In this document: positions 8,788 through 17,377 of the stretch, piece by piece
Layout of the letters: every line of letters starts with the position of its first letter
Position numbering within the stretch: the stretch's first letter is position 1
NCBI RefSeq assembly: GCF_009725205.1
Contig: NZ_WNZY01000028.1
Coordinates: forward strand, 1 to 61,975
DNA length: 61,975 bases
Reading direction: 5' to 3'
Origin: Paenibacillus timonensis
GTDB lineage: Bacteria > Bacillota > Bacilli > Paenibacillales > Paenibacillaceae
Notes under the pieces: generated by a model
Seen by the model: the letters and a program-made list of their open reading frames with translations, nothing else
What the model was told of the DNA's origin: nothing
Database searches by the model: none
Program-made: the position numbers and the translations under genes

Positions 8788-10143
8788 TTACGGGTTATTC
8801 GTATTTACCGTCCCCCTCTTTCCATTGCTATTCTCAGCATCACCGTTGCCATGTCTATTACCGCTACCGTCACCGTTACCGTTACTATTACCGTTACTAT
8901 TGTTCTTATGATTGGCGTCCCCGTTATCTTCTCCTTGGTTTTCCCCTACCGAGTTCACTGGCTGCGATGGTGCTGTGTTACGGGGTTCCAGTACCTCTTT
9001 CTCCGGCCGCTTGTTGCCATTCTCCTTCTCATTTCCGTTTCCAGCCGATTCATTCCCAGGGACCTTAACCGGATCCGGTTTTGTCATTTCTGGCAGCTGC
9101 AGATCAGTGGCGCTGTCATAAGATGGTTCTTCCCGGAGCTCTACCACCGGTTCCATAGAAGGTTGTCTTTCTTTCCCCGAAGACGAAGATTGGGAGCGTT
9201 TGGTCTTCTCCTCCTTGGCAGGCGGTTGATTACGCGTAGAGTTGTTCCCCTTTTGCTGGGTTGGCTCCTGCCCTTCAGTTCCGTTCGGACCCGAATGCTG
9301 CTCGTTCAAGTCCTCGTCCGTCTTCTGCGAAGGCGCCGGTTCAGAAGAAAGGCCGCCCCCGGCAGCGGCAGGCTTCTCCGTATTCGCATCATGCTCAAAG
9401 AGGCTGGCGGGCGTTATGCCCACAGCTTGAAGCACGGATACAATGGAATGAGTCTGCAGTTCCGTAATATCCAACTTGATACCTTGCATCTGCGCTTGCT
9501 CGTACACCCTATATTTATTTACGGATAAATGGGCTTCTGCCGCCTTTTCTACCTGTACAGGTGTTGCTGTAAATAACTCCAGGTTGTAGCTCTCGGAGAT
9601 CGGAAGTGAGGAGCGGTCGATCGAATAAGCGGGAGCATCGGAATTCTCCGGTGGAATAAGCGTCATCCAGATCCAGGTTTTAGTTGTTCCATCCTCTAAA
9701 TAACCGTCTCTCTTCGCCTGAGTAATAATCTGACCAACCGCCTCGCTAAACGTCTTCCCCTTCAGCTGACGAGGGGTGATGAGCAACTTAGCCTCATCAT
9801 TAACCAGGTTCACTTCCCTAACCTTACCGGTTGATGTAACGCCAAGTTGGATGCTCGGATTGATGTCTATGGCCACTCGAGTAAGGGGTTCCGTGGTTTG
9901 CCTCATCCATTGGAATAGGAAAACGACACCGATCAGCAACAGAACTGAAGCGGCCACAGAGCTTATAGTCCTTGTCAGTCTGATGTTTCGCCGGTTAACG
10001 TTACCGTTCCTAGCAGATGAAGTCACTGAAATTTGCTCTCCTAACCCCGGCAGCACCTCCGGCTTCGGTAGATTGCGGAAGGTTCCGTCTTCGCAGAGGA
10101 CGACGATGTTATCTTTTGTGATTTTCATGACGGTTCCTTGCAT
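8788..10143 (-). CDS. rsgI: Anti-sigma-I factor RsgI
   Basis: 451 residues from the ATG at 10143, chosen because AGGAGG lies 11 bases upstream and the N-terminus then matches the RsgI cytoplasmic domain (MKITKDNIVVLCEDGTFRNL). One membrane segment spans about 60-80. Outside lies the conserved domain with VAIDINPSIQL at 91-100; in this family autoproteolysis at the Asn-Pro bond (here N95-P96) is known to precede signalling. The remaining roughly 230 residues are Pro/Glu/Ser-rich and end in an Asn/Gly/Asp tail. No carbohydrate-binding module is present, unlike clostridial RsgIs. It overlaps the end of sigI by 35 bases. Confidence 0.9.
   Translation of the reverse strand: MQGTVMKITKDNIVVLCEDGTFRNLPKPEVLPGLGEQISVTSSARNGNVNRRNIRLTRTISSVAASVLLLIGVVFLFQWMRQTTEPLTRVAIDINPSIQLGVTSTGKVREVNLVNDEAKLLITPRQLKGKTFSEAVGQIITQAKRDGYLEDGTTKTWIWMTLIPPENSDAPAYSIDRSSLPISESYNLELFTATPVQVEKAAEAHLSVNKYRVYEQAQMQGIKLDITELQTHSIVSVLQAVGITPASLFEHDANTEKPAAAGGGLSSEPAPSQKTDEDLNEQHSGPNGTEGQEPTQQKGNNSTRNQPPAKEEKTKRSQSSSSGKERQPSMEPVVELREEPSYDSATDLQLPEMTKPDPVKVPGNESAGNGNEKENGNKRPEKEVLEPRNTAPSQPVNSVGENQGEDNGDANHKNNSNGNSNGNGDGSGNRHGNGDAENSNGKRGTVNTNNP
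8815..8905 (+). repeat. Degenerate hexanucleotide repeat encoding the Asn/Gly tail of RsgI
   Basis: The plus strand carries runs such as accgttaccgttactatt, repeats of six-base units that read Asn-Gly, Asn-Ser and Gly-Asp on the coding strand. The region may vary in length by replication slippage without breaking the frame. Confidence 0.6.
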
Positions 10144-10870
10144 CCTCTTCCACACCTCCTTCCGCAAACGATACCGTGGTCTTAATTCGCTTGAACTCTT
10201 CGCTGGCATAAATCAAAATTAACGCGATCAAATATTTTCGGTTGCGCTCCAGCGTTTTGGAGCTAACTTTAAAGACGGTTAACATTTCTTTAGCCGGAAG
10301 CCTTTTGGTCGTCCTTAACGTATTGAGCCATTGCGGATGCTCACTAAAGATTTGAGCGATCCGAATCAACTGCGCTCGGGTATCCCGATGCTTGGGAGAG
10401 ACTTCCTCTAACTCTTCCAAATCAATCCCGTATTGCTGAAGAGTCACATCGTACAAGCGAAGCTCTTCCGCGAGCGCCTCAGCCGCTTGTTCCCGCTCGA
10501 AGATTTCCAAAGAACTAGCGACCTCAAGTGGCGAATGGTCCAACTCCGCGTGTCTCCCGTCCCAAATGGCACTTTCCAGTTGCATGTATTTTCCTTGCCT
10601 GCGAAATTCATCAATAAGACGATGGTGGATCACCATATAAGCAAAATTATCAAATGATTTCTCGGATGCTAAGAGATACCGGTCAATCGCCTCATTGAAC
10701 GCAATGATTCCGATGCTTGCCTCATCCTGGTTCCAACCGACCTGCCTCTTGCAAACATGGGATACCGCACGGATAATGAACGGACGATAGTAGTCGATCA
10801 ACAGGTCCCTTTCGTTGTTGTTCCCCGCTTGAGCTTGATGCAGTAGTTCATTTATCGGTCTATCCAACAC
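10109..10870 (-). CDS. sigI: RNA polymerase sigma factor SigI
   Basis: 253-residue sigma-70-type factor of the SigI group: region 2 core visible as YYRPFIIRAVSHV and FDNFAYMVIHHRLIDEFRRQGK, and a C-terminal DNA-binding domain (LPAKEMLTVFKVSSKTLERNRKYLIALILIY) typical of SigI rather than ECF factors. In Bacillus, SigI responds to heat and envelope conditions and controls wall genes such as lytE and mreBH. The GTG start has GGAAGTGA upstream. It overlaps rsgI, so factor and anti-factor are made together. Confidence 0.93.
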   Translation of the reverse strand: MLDRPINELLHQAQAGNNNERDLLIDYYRPFIIRAVSHVCKRQVGWNQDEASIGIIAFNEAIDRYLLASEKSFDNFAYMVIHHRLIDEFRRQGKYMQLESAIWDGRHAELDHSPLEVASSLEIFEREQAAEALAEELRLYDVTLQQYGIDLEELEEVSPKHRDTRAQLIRIAQIFSEHPQWLNTLRTTKRLPAKEMLTVFKVSSKTLERNRKYLIALILIYASEEFKRIKTTVSFAEGGVEEDARNRHENHKR

Positions 10871-11178
10871 AGCGGATCACTTCCTATTACGTAAAAATGG
10901 TTACCGTTTATGGGGGTGAACCCCTATATATCTTTATCGTTGCGATTAGTAAGTTGCTGAACCCTAATGGCAAAAAAGCATCTCTAGCCCCAAAAACGTT
11001 TCCCTTTTTGCAGCGAGACGAGGGTAGCAGTAATCCCGGCCTCGAACGGTGTTACCGAAACTGGACCGATCTGGATGATCTTCAGTGGTGCATAATCACC
11101 GACACGCAGGAGACACTACAAGCGGAATTGACGAGTGTTCGTTCCTATTTCAATCCCATCAGGTAAAATGGTGAATCC
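10871..11178. other. Divergent intergenic region between sigI and the L,D-transpeptidase
   Basis: About 308 bases with no convincing gene. On the minus strand ACCCCC (10917-10912) resembles the SigI-type -35 element and could serve sigI autoregulation, but no well-placed -10 was found. On the plus strand GAACCCC near 10918-10924, followed by CGTTGCGA, could be a SigI-type promoter reading towards the transpeptidase with a long leader. An 89-codon open frame (10897-11166) lacks a ribosome-binding site and recognisable protein features. Confidence 0.4.
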
Positions 11179-11895
11179 ATGACTAACAAAGACAACAGGG
11201 TTTGGGTTATAACGCAACCCTTGGCGGTACTTACGCTGCTTCTATGCGTCTTAACCCCCATCATCGCTTTTCCTGCGGATGCAGGAGCCTCCCCCTCGCT
11301 GCCCATCGTCTCGGAGGAAAGCATATTTTCGATCGAAGTCTACCCCCGGCAACATCGGCTGATTGTCAAAATTCAAGGACAATCCTATAAATCCTACCCC
11401 GTTGCGGTAGGCAACCCTTCGACTCCTACCCCTGTAGGAGAGTATCTGGTCACGTATAAAGGCAAGGACTGGGGGCCTTCCTTTGGTCCAAGATGGCTGG
11501 GACTTAACGTGCCATGGGGCTTTTATGGGATTCATGGCACCAACCGGCCCGATTCGATTGGAAGGCACAAGAGCCATGGCTGTATCCGGATGCGGAATCA
11601 CGACGTCATGGAATTGTTTGACCTGATTCCTTTAGGAACCAAAGTAACGATCTATGGCCATATTCTCGGAGACGCAGACCACGACCCACGCGATTTGGCA
11701 GAAGGGGACGTTGGGGGTGACGTGCAGTTGATTCAATCACGGTTAAAGAGCGCAGGCTATTTCAAGGGCGATTGTAACGGCAAGTTCAATCGGGCAACTG
11801 CCCAGGCCTTAACCCAATACCAACGCGATCACGGGTTGATCCCCAACGGCGTTGTGTCTTACCGGGTCTACCAGGCTCTAGGATTATCCGATTAA
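11179..11895 (+). CDS. L,D-transpeptidase (YkuD) with C-terminal peptidoglycan-binding domain
   Basis: 238 residues. A signal or anchor segment spans about 12-32, a YkuD domain about 48-163 has the active-site motif HGTNRP (from H119) and SHGCIRM with C135 as nucleophile, and a PG_binding_1 domain covers about 178-236 (VQLIQSRLKSAGYFKGDCNG). It should form 3-3 cross-links or attach proteins in peptidoglycan outside the membrane. The ribosome-binding site is weak. It is transcribed away from sigI; SigI control is possible given the position but not shown. A bidirectional terminator follows 11 bases after the stop. Confidence 0.93.
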   Translation: MTNKDNRVWVITQPLAVLTLLLCVLTPIIAFPADAGASPSLPIVSEESIFSIEVYPRQHRLIVKIQGQSYKSYPVAVGNPSTPTPVGEYLVTYKGKDWGPSFGPRWLGLNVPWGFYGIHGTNRPDSIGRHKSHGCIRMRNHDVMELFDLIPLGTKVTIYGHILGDADHDPRDLAEGDVGGDVQLIQSRLKSAGYFKGDCNGKFNRATAQALTQYQRDHGLIPNGVVSYRVYQALGLSD

Positions 11896-11906
11896 TTCGA
11901 AACCAA

Positions 11907-11946
11907 AAACAACCCGTTCTCATCAGATGGAGATAACGGGTTGTTT
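11907..11946. terminator. Bidirectional terminator between converging genes
   Basis: Perfect 12-base arms AAACAACCCGTT (11907-11918) and AACGGGTTGTTT (11935-11946) with a 16-base loop. T-rich sequence follows on both strands, so it can serve both the transpeptidase (plus) and the HD-GYP gene (minus). Confidence 0.9.
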
Positions 11947-11963
11947 ATTCATGTTTTAGTAGC

Positions 11964-13010
11964 TTAAACAAACACTTGGACTAACTCGATATGCCGTTCC
12001 CTTGATAAATCCCGGAACTGCCATTCGTCAATTTGCACGAGCGGTTTAAAAATATCAGATGGGTTATTCCATACGATCGTCGCCGTTTCGCCGTTGCTTA
12101 ATTTGACTTTCTTCCCTATAAAGTTCGGGAGGAGGTTGGAAGTCAACGCCTGAACCGCTTTCTCATTCAGCTTGCCAAACCCCATCATGTAGATGTTTCT
12201 CAGTACGGATAAGAGATCTTGCCGAGTACCCGAAGCGTCGGGTGAAGTCATGGCTATGTATTCATTGGCGACCGCTACAATTTCGGCATAGGGATGAATT
12301 TTCTCTTTCCGGAGGCCGGCCGGATAACCGGAACCGTCTTCCCGTTCATGATGCTGCAGTGCGACAAGTGCCGTCACCTCTTCCCCTGTCGACCTACGAA
12401 TAATTTCATAACCGTAGGAGGTATGGCGGTTCATTTCTTCCTGCTCTTCCCCAACCAACTCCTGTTCACGATTACGCAGCGACTGGCGGACCCGGCTTTT
12501 GCCGATATCATGCAAATAACCTGCTTTGCTGATCTCATAACACTCATTAGGCGAATGTCCAAGCCAAGTGGCAATGTAGTAGGACAATAGACCCACCTGC
12601 AATGAATGGTTATAAATATTGACATCCTCTTCCGAGAAGGCGATCAGAAGTGAAACGACATCCTTACTTTGATCGAGCGCTTCAAGCATGGGCACCAATT
12701 GCTGCTCAACCATGGATTGGTTGAATTTCCCTGTCGTGAGCGCCTCTAGAAATAACGCTTGATAACCTTTAACCGTAAAATAAAAGTTATCGCGTAAACG
12801 CTGCGTGAAGCTAGGGTTCTTCTCCGAATTCAGGGCGTCTTCCCCTGCACGTAGTTCAATATCGACGTATTCGATACTCTGTCGAATCAGCAGGGCGATT
12901 TCCTCCGTATGAATGCTTGTCCCCTTTGGAAGAACGTGCAAACCGGCCCGGTTAAACACATCGGTTCTTAGACGATCCCCTTCCTGAAGCTCCATGACGT
13001 GAGTTTTCAT
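11964..13010 (-). CDS. HD-GYP domain protein, probable cyclic-di-GMP phosphodiesterase
   Basis: 348 residues. The N-terminal 110 residues are a regulatory domain without obvious motifs; the HD-GYP domain shows the H-HD pair (YLHDIGK, H167 D168), H196, the HH pair at 220-221 and the signature DGSGYP at 225-230. All metal-binding residues expected for cyclic-di-GMP hydrolysis are present. The C-terminal part (about 300-348) looks like a small added domain. It is monocistronic between two terminator or intergenic regions. The target process cannot be read from the sequence. Confidence 0.88.
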   Translation of the reverse strand: MKTHVMELQEGDRLRTDVFNRAGLHVLPKGTSIHTEEIALLIRQSIEYVDIELRAGEDALNSEKNPSFTQRLRDNFYFTVKGYQALFLEALTTGKFNQSMVEQQLVPMLEALDQSKDVVSLLIAFSEEDVNIYNHSLQVGLLSYYIATWLGHSPNECYEISKAGYLHDIGKSRVRQSLRNREQELVGEEQEEMNRHTSYGYEIIRRSTGEEVTALVALQHHEREDGSGYPAGLRKEKIHPYAEIVAVANEYIAMTSPDASGTRQDLLSVLRNIYMMGFGKLNEKAVQALTSNLLPNFIGKKVKLSNGETATIVWNNPSDIFKPLVQIDEWQFRDLSRERHIELVQVFV

Positions 13011-13169
13011 ATGCCCCTCCCTTCTTCATCTGCGCGTTAACCGACGAAATTTGTACTATTATCTATAAATATCGCGCAAATTGGGCCTCCCATGAATAGT
13101 CCTAAAGGCGTGTTTTGGAGGGGGTTTCGTACTTTATCCTTCGCATCACGCGGGACAAAAGGCCCCTGC

Positions 13170-13325
13170 CTACTTGGCGTTTCGTTTCCACGGTGGATCG
13201 CCGTACCGATGCAGCGTCTGATTAATAGAATAGATCACCCAGGGGATTACGGCTGACAAAACCGCGCATACCCATGTCATTGGAGTAGGAAGTCGATCCA
13301 ACAACAGATTCCACATGACCCACAT
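13170..13325 (-). CDS. Small membrane protein of the first ger operon (possible D-type subunit)
   Basis: A 51-residue frame not longer than most gene finders accept. It starts at the ATG at 13325 with AGGAGG nine bases upstream; an earlier ATG at 13330 is out of frame and soon stops. One strong membrane helix (about 16-36, TWVCAVLSAVIPWVIYSI) is followed by a polar tail HRYGDPPWKRNAK. It lies 19 bases after the gerC stop on the same strand. Small one- or two-helix proteins encoded in many GerA-type operons are called D subunits and modulate receptor function; the assignment here rests on position and topology. Confidence 0.7.
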   Translation of the reverse strand: MWVMWNLLLDRLPTPMTWVCAVLSAVIPWVIYSINQTLHRYGDPPWKRNAK

Positions 13326-13344
13326 GACATCTCACCTCCTGCTT

Positions 13345-14523
13345 TCAACTGGTTTCCACCGTTGCTCCGACAATTCGAACTTTCGTGCGGACCTCAACAA
13401 CGATGTCGCATCGGGTAAAAAATCGTTCTCCCTGCTCCCAATCCTCCTTGATCCCCTCCCATATCGCATGATGCCTGCGGTTCAGGTATTCCCCTAAACC
13501 GATCACATCAACGCCGTACTCCTGCTGAACCTTGCTCAGGGTCCTTGAAGTCAAGCGAGTTAACCGCTCTGCGGTTTTTTTCTCAATTTCCGCTAATTGG
13601 CTGGGATTAAGCAAATCGATTCGCTCCTGGGATTCACCGACGTTCCCCTCCATATCGAGTCGGATACGGAATCGAATATGCTCCGGATTGGACACGTCCG
13701 CATGAATGGTGCGCCGCAGACCTTTGATTTCATAAGCCATGAAACGGTCATCCAGAGGAAATTCTAGAACCCCGTCCTGGGCGGTTCCACGTAAGACGTT
13801 AAGCCCGGACGTTTCGTCGTCATTCAGGAATCCCTTCAGTTGCTGAGTGCCGTCAAAAAGAGCCGCTCCGGAAACGGAAACTTCTCCGTCCGTCTTCCGA
13901 ATTCTCGGGAGCGCAAAGCTGCTTTTGGATAGGATAAAGGCTTGCACGTCCCCGACAGTCGTCGGGGGGTAAATCCTTGAGCTCTTCGTCGGATTTAGCG
14001 CTGTGGATTCAAAATACATGACGGGCAGCTTCTCATTTTTCGGATTCGTGTCCAGTAGTTGACGCGCCTCCCCTTCGGTCACCATGATTTTCGTGGCTCT
14101 TCGCATTTCATGGTCCCGCAGAAATAGATCCAGGGAGTTGGCCAACTCGCCTTTTTCAGCCAACTCCTCAGAAATCAAGATCATACGCAAGTGCTGTAAG
14201 TAGGGACTTCGGCTTGTTAGAAAAGACATGTCCCGCGCCGCCGTGAACATCGTATTTGCCGATGAAGACAAGTTAAAGTAAGCGGCATCCTTAGCGCCTT
14301 TACCTCCTCCTTCTTTGGCCTGCAATCCGCCTGGAATGACAAATTGAAACGTTAAACGATATTGCCCCTTCTCGGCTTCTTCATCCTCCGCGAGATCGAT
14401 CCCGGCCCCGACCACAAAACCTCTTTCTTCGATTTCAACTCGGTCCCAGCAACCGGTCAAAAATAAAGTTAAGGTCAGAAATATCGCGATCAAACATCCG
14501 TAACAGTTCATACGTTTACGCAT
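13345..14523 (-). CDS. GerC-type spore germinant receptor lipoprotein
   Basis: 392 residues of the Ger(x)C family. Lipoprotein signal ending FLTGC (C25), followed by the family's WDRVEIEERGFVVGAGIDL motif. It is lipid-anchored on the outer surface of the spore inner membrane and works with the A and B subunits. It overlaps the end of gerB by eight bases and has GGGGGGTGAAAGGG upstream. It is third in the order A-B-C-small protein. Confidence 0.92.
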   Translation of the reverse strand: MRKRMNCYGCLIAIFLTLTLFLTGCWDRVEIEERGFVVGAGIDLAEDEEAEKGQYRLTFQFVIPGGLQAKEGGGKGAKDAAYFNLSSSANTMFTAARDMSFLTSRSPYLQHLRMILISEELAEKGELANSLDLFLRDHEMRRATKIMVTEGEARQLLDTNPKNEKLPVMYFESTALNPTKSSRIYPPTTVGDVQAFILSKSSFALPRIRKTDGEVSVSGAALFDGTQQLKGFLNDDETSGLNVLRGTAQDGVLEFPLDDRFMAYEIKGLRRTIHADVSNPEHIRFRIRLDMEGNVGESQERIDLLNPSQLAEIEKKTAERLTRLTSRTLSKVQQEYGVDVIGLGEYLNRRHHAIWEGIKEDWEQGERFFTRCDIVVEVRTKVRIVGATVETS

Positions 14524-15622
14524 GCCCTTTCACCCCCCGGAGTAGAGACAGTAGAAGCAAAAGCGTCGGAAAAATCATGCCGAGCCCAATGCCGACATAA
14601 CTGATCCATTCGCCGAATTGTTGAATTTCAATCAGGTTTTGGGGTTGCATCACAATCAGAAAAATAATGGGACCCAGCCAAAATGCTAATGTTGTGCGCT
14701 TGGCTTTTTTGAATACGGCCTCGAATGCCTGCAAAGATACGTCAAAGGCCATCGCCGCCGTGTTAAACAAGGTAAGCACCCATACTGAAAAAAAGATCGA
14801 TTCAAACCGCTCGAAGAAGCCGCCGGGAACCTCAACCTGCTTGGCTAGCTCCGCGGTAGGATACAGTACGCTGGCCGTCACCTCGGGGCCAAAGACCCCA
14901 ACGGTGAAGAAGAACACGAGTAAATACAACACAAGCGGAATCAGCATTCCCCATGTCGAGGCTTTGACGATTTTTTTCGGCTGATTGATCACTGCATTGT
15001 AGAATAACAAGATCTCAAACCCGATAAATGAAAAGGCCGACTCTTTGGAAGCGGCAACCACATCCCGCCAATTGGTAACAAAAAACGGCATCAGCTTTTT
15101 GACTTCAAAAAAACTAATGTTCATGATAAACAAGACGAACAGCAGGAAAATCACAATCGGCAAAAATAAAGTGTTTAAGCGAAACAACGTCACACTGGGC
15201 CCCGCTACGCCATAAATGAGTACCAGCAGGAAGACCAGGCAAATGACTTCGATGGGTGTCCGGTCAAACAGGTAAATCCGGGAAATGCTGGCCACCCCCC
15301 GGGTCTCATAGGCTACAAAAGTCAGCATATAAGCGGCAAACATCAACGTAAAAAGAAAGGCCAGCGGCTTCCCGATGACCGCGCTGGCGATGTCATGGAG
15401 GTTTCTTTTCGGAAATCGGGATACTAGTTTGGCAACCATCCATGTGAACACCAGTGCGCCTAAACCACCGATGAGAATCGATATCCAGCCGTCGACTGAA
15501 CGCGTCGTTTCTACGATCGAACGAGGCAGCGTAAGCACGCCAAAACCAATGACCATATTTGCGACTGAAGCAAATACTTCATAGGTTCCAACTTCTCGAT
15601 CCCCGTATTCGAATGATTTCAC
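14516..15622 (-). CDS. GerB-type spore germinant receptor permease
   Basis: 368 residues of the GerAB branch of the APC superfamily, with about ten membrane helices. The start is the GTG at 15622, which overlaps the gerA stop (GTGA) and has GGGGAGG seven bases upstream; a longer frame reaching 15727 only runs inside gerA. The B subunit is the part known to bind germinant (often an amino acid) in the GerA family. Co-transcribed with A and C. Confidence 0.92.
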   Translation of the reverse strand: MKSFEYGDREVGTYEVFASVANMVIGFGVLTLPRSIVETTRSVDGWISILIGGLGALVFTWMVAKLVSRFPKRNLHDIASAVIGKPLAFLFTLMFAAYMLTFVAYETRGVASISRIYLFDRTPIEVICLVFLLVLIYGVAGPSVTLFRLNTLFLPIVIFLLFVLFIMNISFFEVKKLMPFFVTNWRDVVAASKESAFSFIGFEILLFYNAVINQPKKIVKASTWGMLIPLVLYLLVFFFTVGVFGPEVTASVLYPTAELAKQVEVPGGFFERFESIFFSVWVLTLFNTAAMAFDVSLQAFEAVFKKAKRTTLAFWLGPIIFLIVMQPQNLIEIQQFGEWISYVGIGLGMIFPTLLLLLSLLRGVKGHA

Positions 15623-17196
15623 GGACCACCCTCCCCATTCCCCATCCTGGAATCGTCTTTGGTTTGCATAAATTTCGGCCGTTTCGTCAGCATTGTATAA
15701 GGAGCCCGAATGATCATGTCTCGCCAATCGTGAGAAAATCCGGGAGACAGTGGCGTTAAATAAGGAATCCCAAAACTTTGCAGCCTCGATAAGTGAATGC
15801 AGATCATAATCATGGCTAGAATGATCCCGTAAAGACCAAATACGGAAGCCGCAATCATCGTAAGAAATCGCAGGATGCGAAAGGCGATTCCCGCGCTATA
15901 AGACGGAATAGCGAATGAAGCGACCGCCGTCACGGCCACCACGATCACCATGATTGGACTGACGATTCCAGCCTGGACGGCGGCCTCGCCGATAACCAGC
16001 CCCCCAACGATCCCAATCGTTTGCCCGATTGGCTTCGGCAGGCGAACCCCGGCCTCACGCAGCAGTTCCAGTGTTAACTCCATAAGAAAGGCCTCAACTA
16101 CAGCAGGAAACGGGACTCCTTCCCGGGCAGCCGCAATCGAAAAGGCAAGCTTGGAAGGAATCATGCCCTGATGAAACGAAACGAGCGCGATATATAGCGA
16201 CGGAAACGTCAAAGAAATGGCGACCGCCATATACCGCAAGATTCGAATCAAAGACCCGATTAACCAACGCTCATAATAATCCTCGGGCGATTGGATCAGC
16301 GAGACAAACGTGGTTGGCATAATCAGCGCGAACGGCGTTCCGTCAAGCATAATAACGACCTTGCCCTGCAAAATCGCAGAGGCGACTTTATCGGGGCGCT
16401 CCGTATGCAAAATGAGAGGGAATGGAGACAAGAAGCTGTCCTGGATCATCTGCTCGATCGTCCCGCTCTCCGGGGCATCGTCTATATCGATCGTCTCCAC
16501 TCTCCGCTTGACCTCTTGGACAAGGGCTGGATGCGCGATATTATCGATATAGGCAATAATGAGCTCTTTTTTTCCCCTTTCCCCGACCCAGTAGGTGTCA
16601 AATCGCAGTTTCGGGTCGCGAATCGCTCGGCGCAAAAGAATGACATTCGTTTCTATGCTTTCGTTAAAACCTTCGCGCGGGCCGCGGACCAACGCTTCCG
16701 TTTGCGGCTCCTCCACGCTCCGTCCCGTCCATTTCTTACTGCTGATGAGCAAAACTTGATTAAAGCCATCGATAAACAACGCGGTATCTCCCGATAACAC
16801 TGATACCAGTACGTCGTCGAGCGATGGGGTTATTTTATATTTTTGAACCGATAAAAATTGTTTGTTTAATAAATCAAACAGATCCTGCCCGGACATCTTC
16901 TCGGCATGTCTTACGGCGGAAAACGCCTGCTGCAACGAAGTTACGATCTGTTCGTTGATCATATTTAAATCCGACAATCCTGCGATGCAAAGAATCCCGC
17001 ATTGCGGGATCCCCTCCCCGCCGCTGACAAATCGGGTAACCAAGTCGTCAGGAGCATCTAGGATACGGACGATCTTGGCAATCGACTCATGAACGCTGCC
17101 GCCGAAGGCTGACGAAGCGAGCGCATCGCCTTGCGCTGCTCCACTCTTTAGGACGGGGCTTCGTTTGTGTTGATTTCGGAACATAAATCTTGGCAT
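15619..17196 (-). CDS. GerA-type spore germinant receptor subunit
   Basis: 525 residues: large hydrophilic N-terminal domain of about 280 residues followed by around five membrane helices and a short cytoplasmic tail, as in GerAA/GerBA/GerKA. Motifs such as NPFPQ-like SFLSPFPLILHTERPDKVASAILQG and PSLYIALVSFHQGMIPSKL fit the family. Subunits of this type are thought to form ion-release oligomers in the spore inner membrane. First gene of the minus-strand operon; its start lies 182 bases from the start of the second gerA gene on the other strand. Confidence 0.93.
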   Translation of the reverse strand: MPRFMFRNQHKRSPVLKSGAAQGDALASSAFGGSVHESIAKIVRILDAPDDLVTRFVSGGEGIPQCGILCIAGLSDLNMINEQIVTSLQQAFSAVRHAEKMSGQDLFDLLNKQFLSVQKYKITPSLDDVLVSVLSGDTALFIDGFNQVLLISSKKWTGRSVEEPQTEALVRGPREGFNESIETNVILLRRAIRDPKLRFDTYWVGERGKKELIIAYIDNIAHPALVQEVKRRVETIDIDDAPESGTIEQMIQDSFLSPFPLILHTERPDKVASAILQGKVVIMLDGTPFALIMPTTFVSLIQSPEDYYERWLIGSLIRILRYMAVAISLTFPSLYIALVSFHQGMIPSKLAFSIAAAREGVPFPAVVEAFLMELTLELLREAGVRLPKPIGQTIGIVGGLVIGEAAVQAGIVSPIMVIVVAVTAVASFAIPSYSAGIAFRILRFLTMIAASVFGLYGIILAMIMICIHLSRLQSFGIPYLTPLSPGFSHDWRDMIIRAPYTMLTKRPKFMQTKDDSRMGNGEGGP

Positions 17197-17377
17197 AACA
17201 CATCATCCCCAATAAGTCAGATCATCTATGATGTCGTTACCCTTTATTACCAACTTGCTCCGAAAATAATCCCTTTTCGTTTTTTCATAGACCTCCCCCA
17301 AGTCGGACAAAAGAATAAATTTCCTTTGCATCGTACATCTTAACTGGGAATAATCGGCCCAGGAAGGAGGAGGTTCC
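17197..17377. promoter_or_regulatory. Divergent promoter region of the two ger operons
   Basis: 181 bases between two gerA genes reading apart. Such operons are normally transcribed by SigG in the forespore. On the plus strand AGAATA is followed after 18 bases by CATCTTA, an approximate SigG match; on the minus strand no clear match was found. A short palindrome (atcatctatgat) occurs near 17221. Confidence 0.35.

Noticed and set aside
10897..11166. 89-codon open frame between sigI and the L,D-transpeptidase
   Set aside because: No ribosome-binding site and no recognisable protein features; more probably regulatory DNA.
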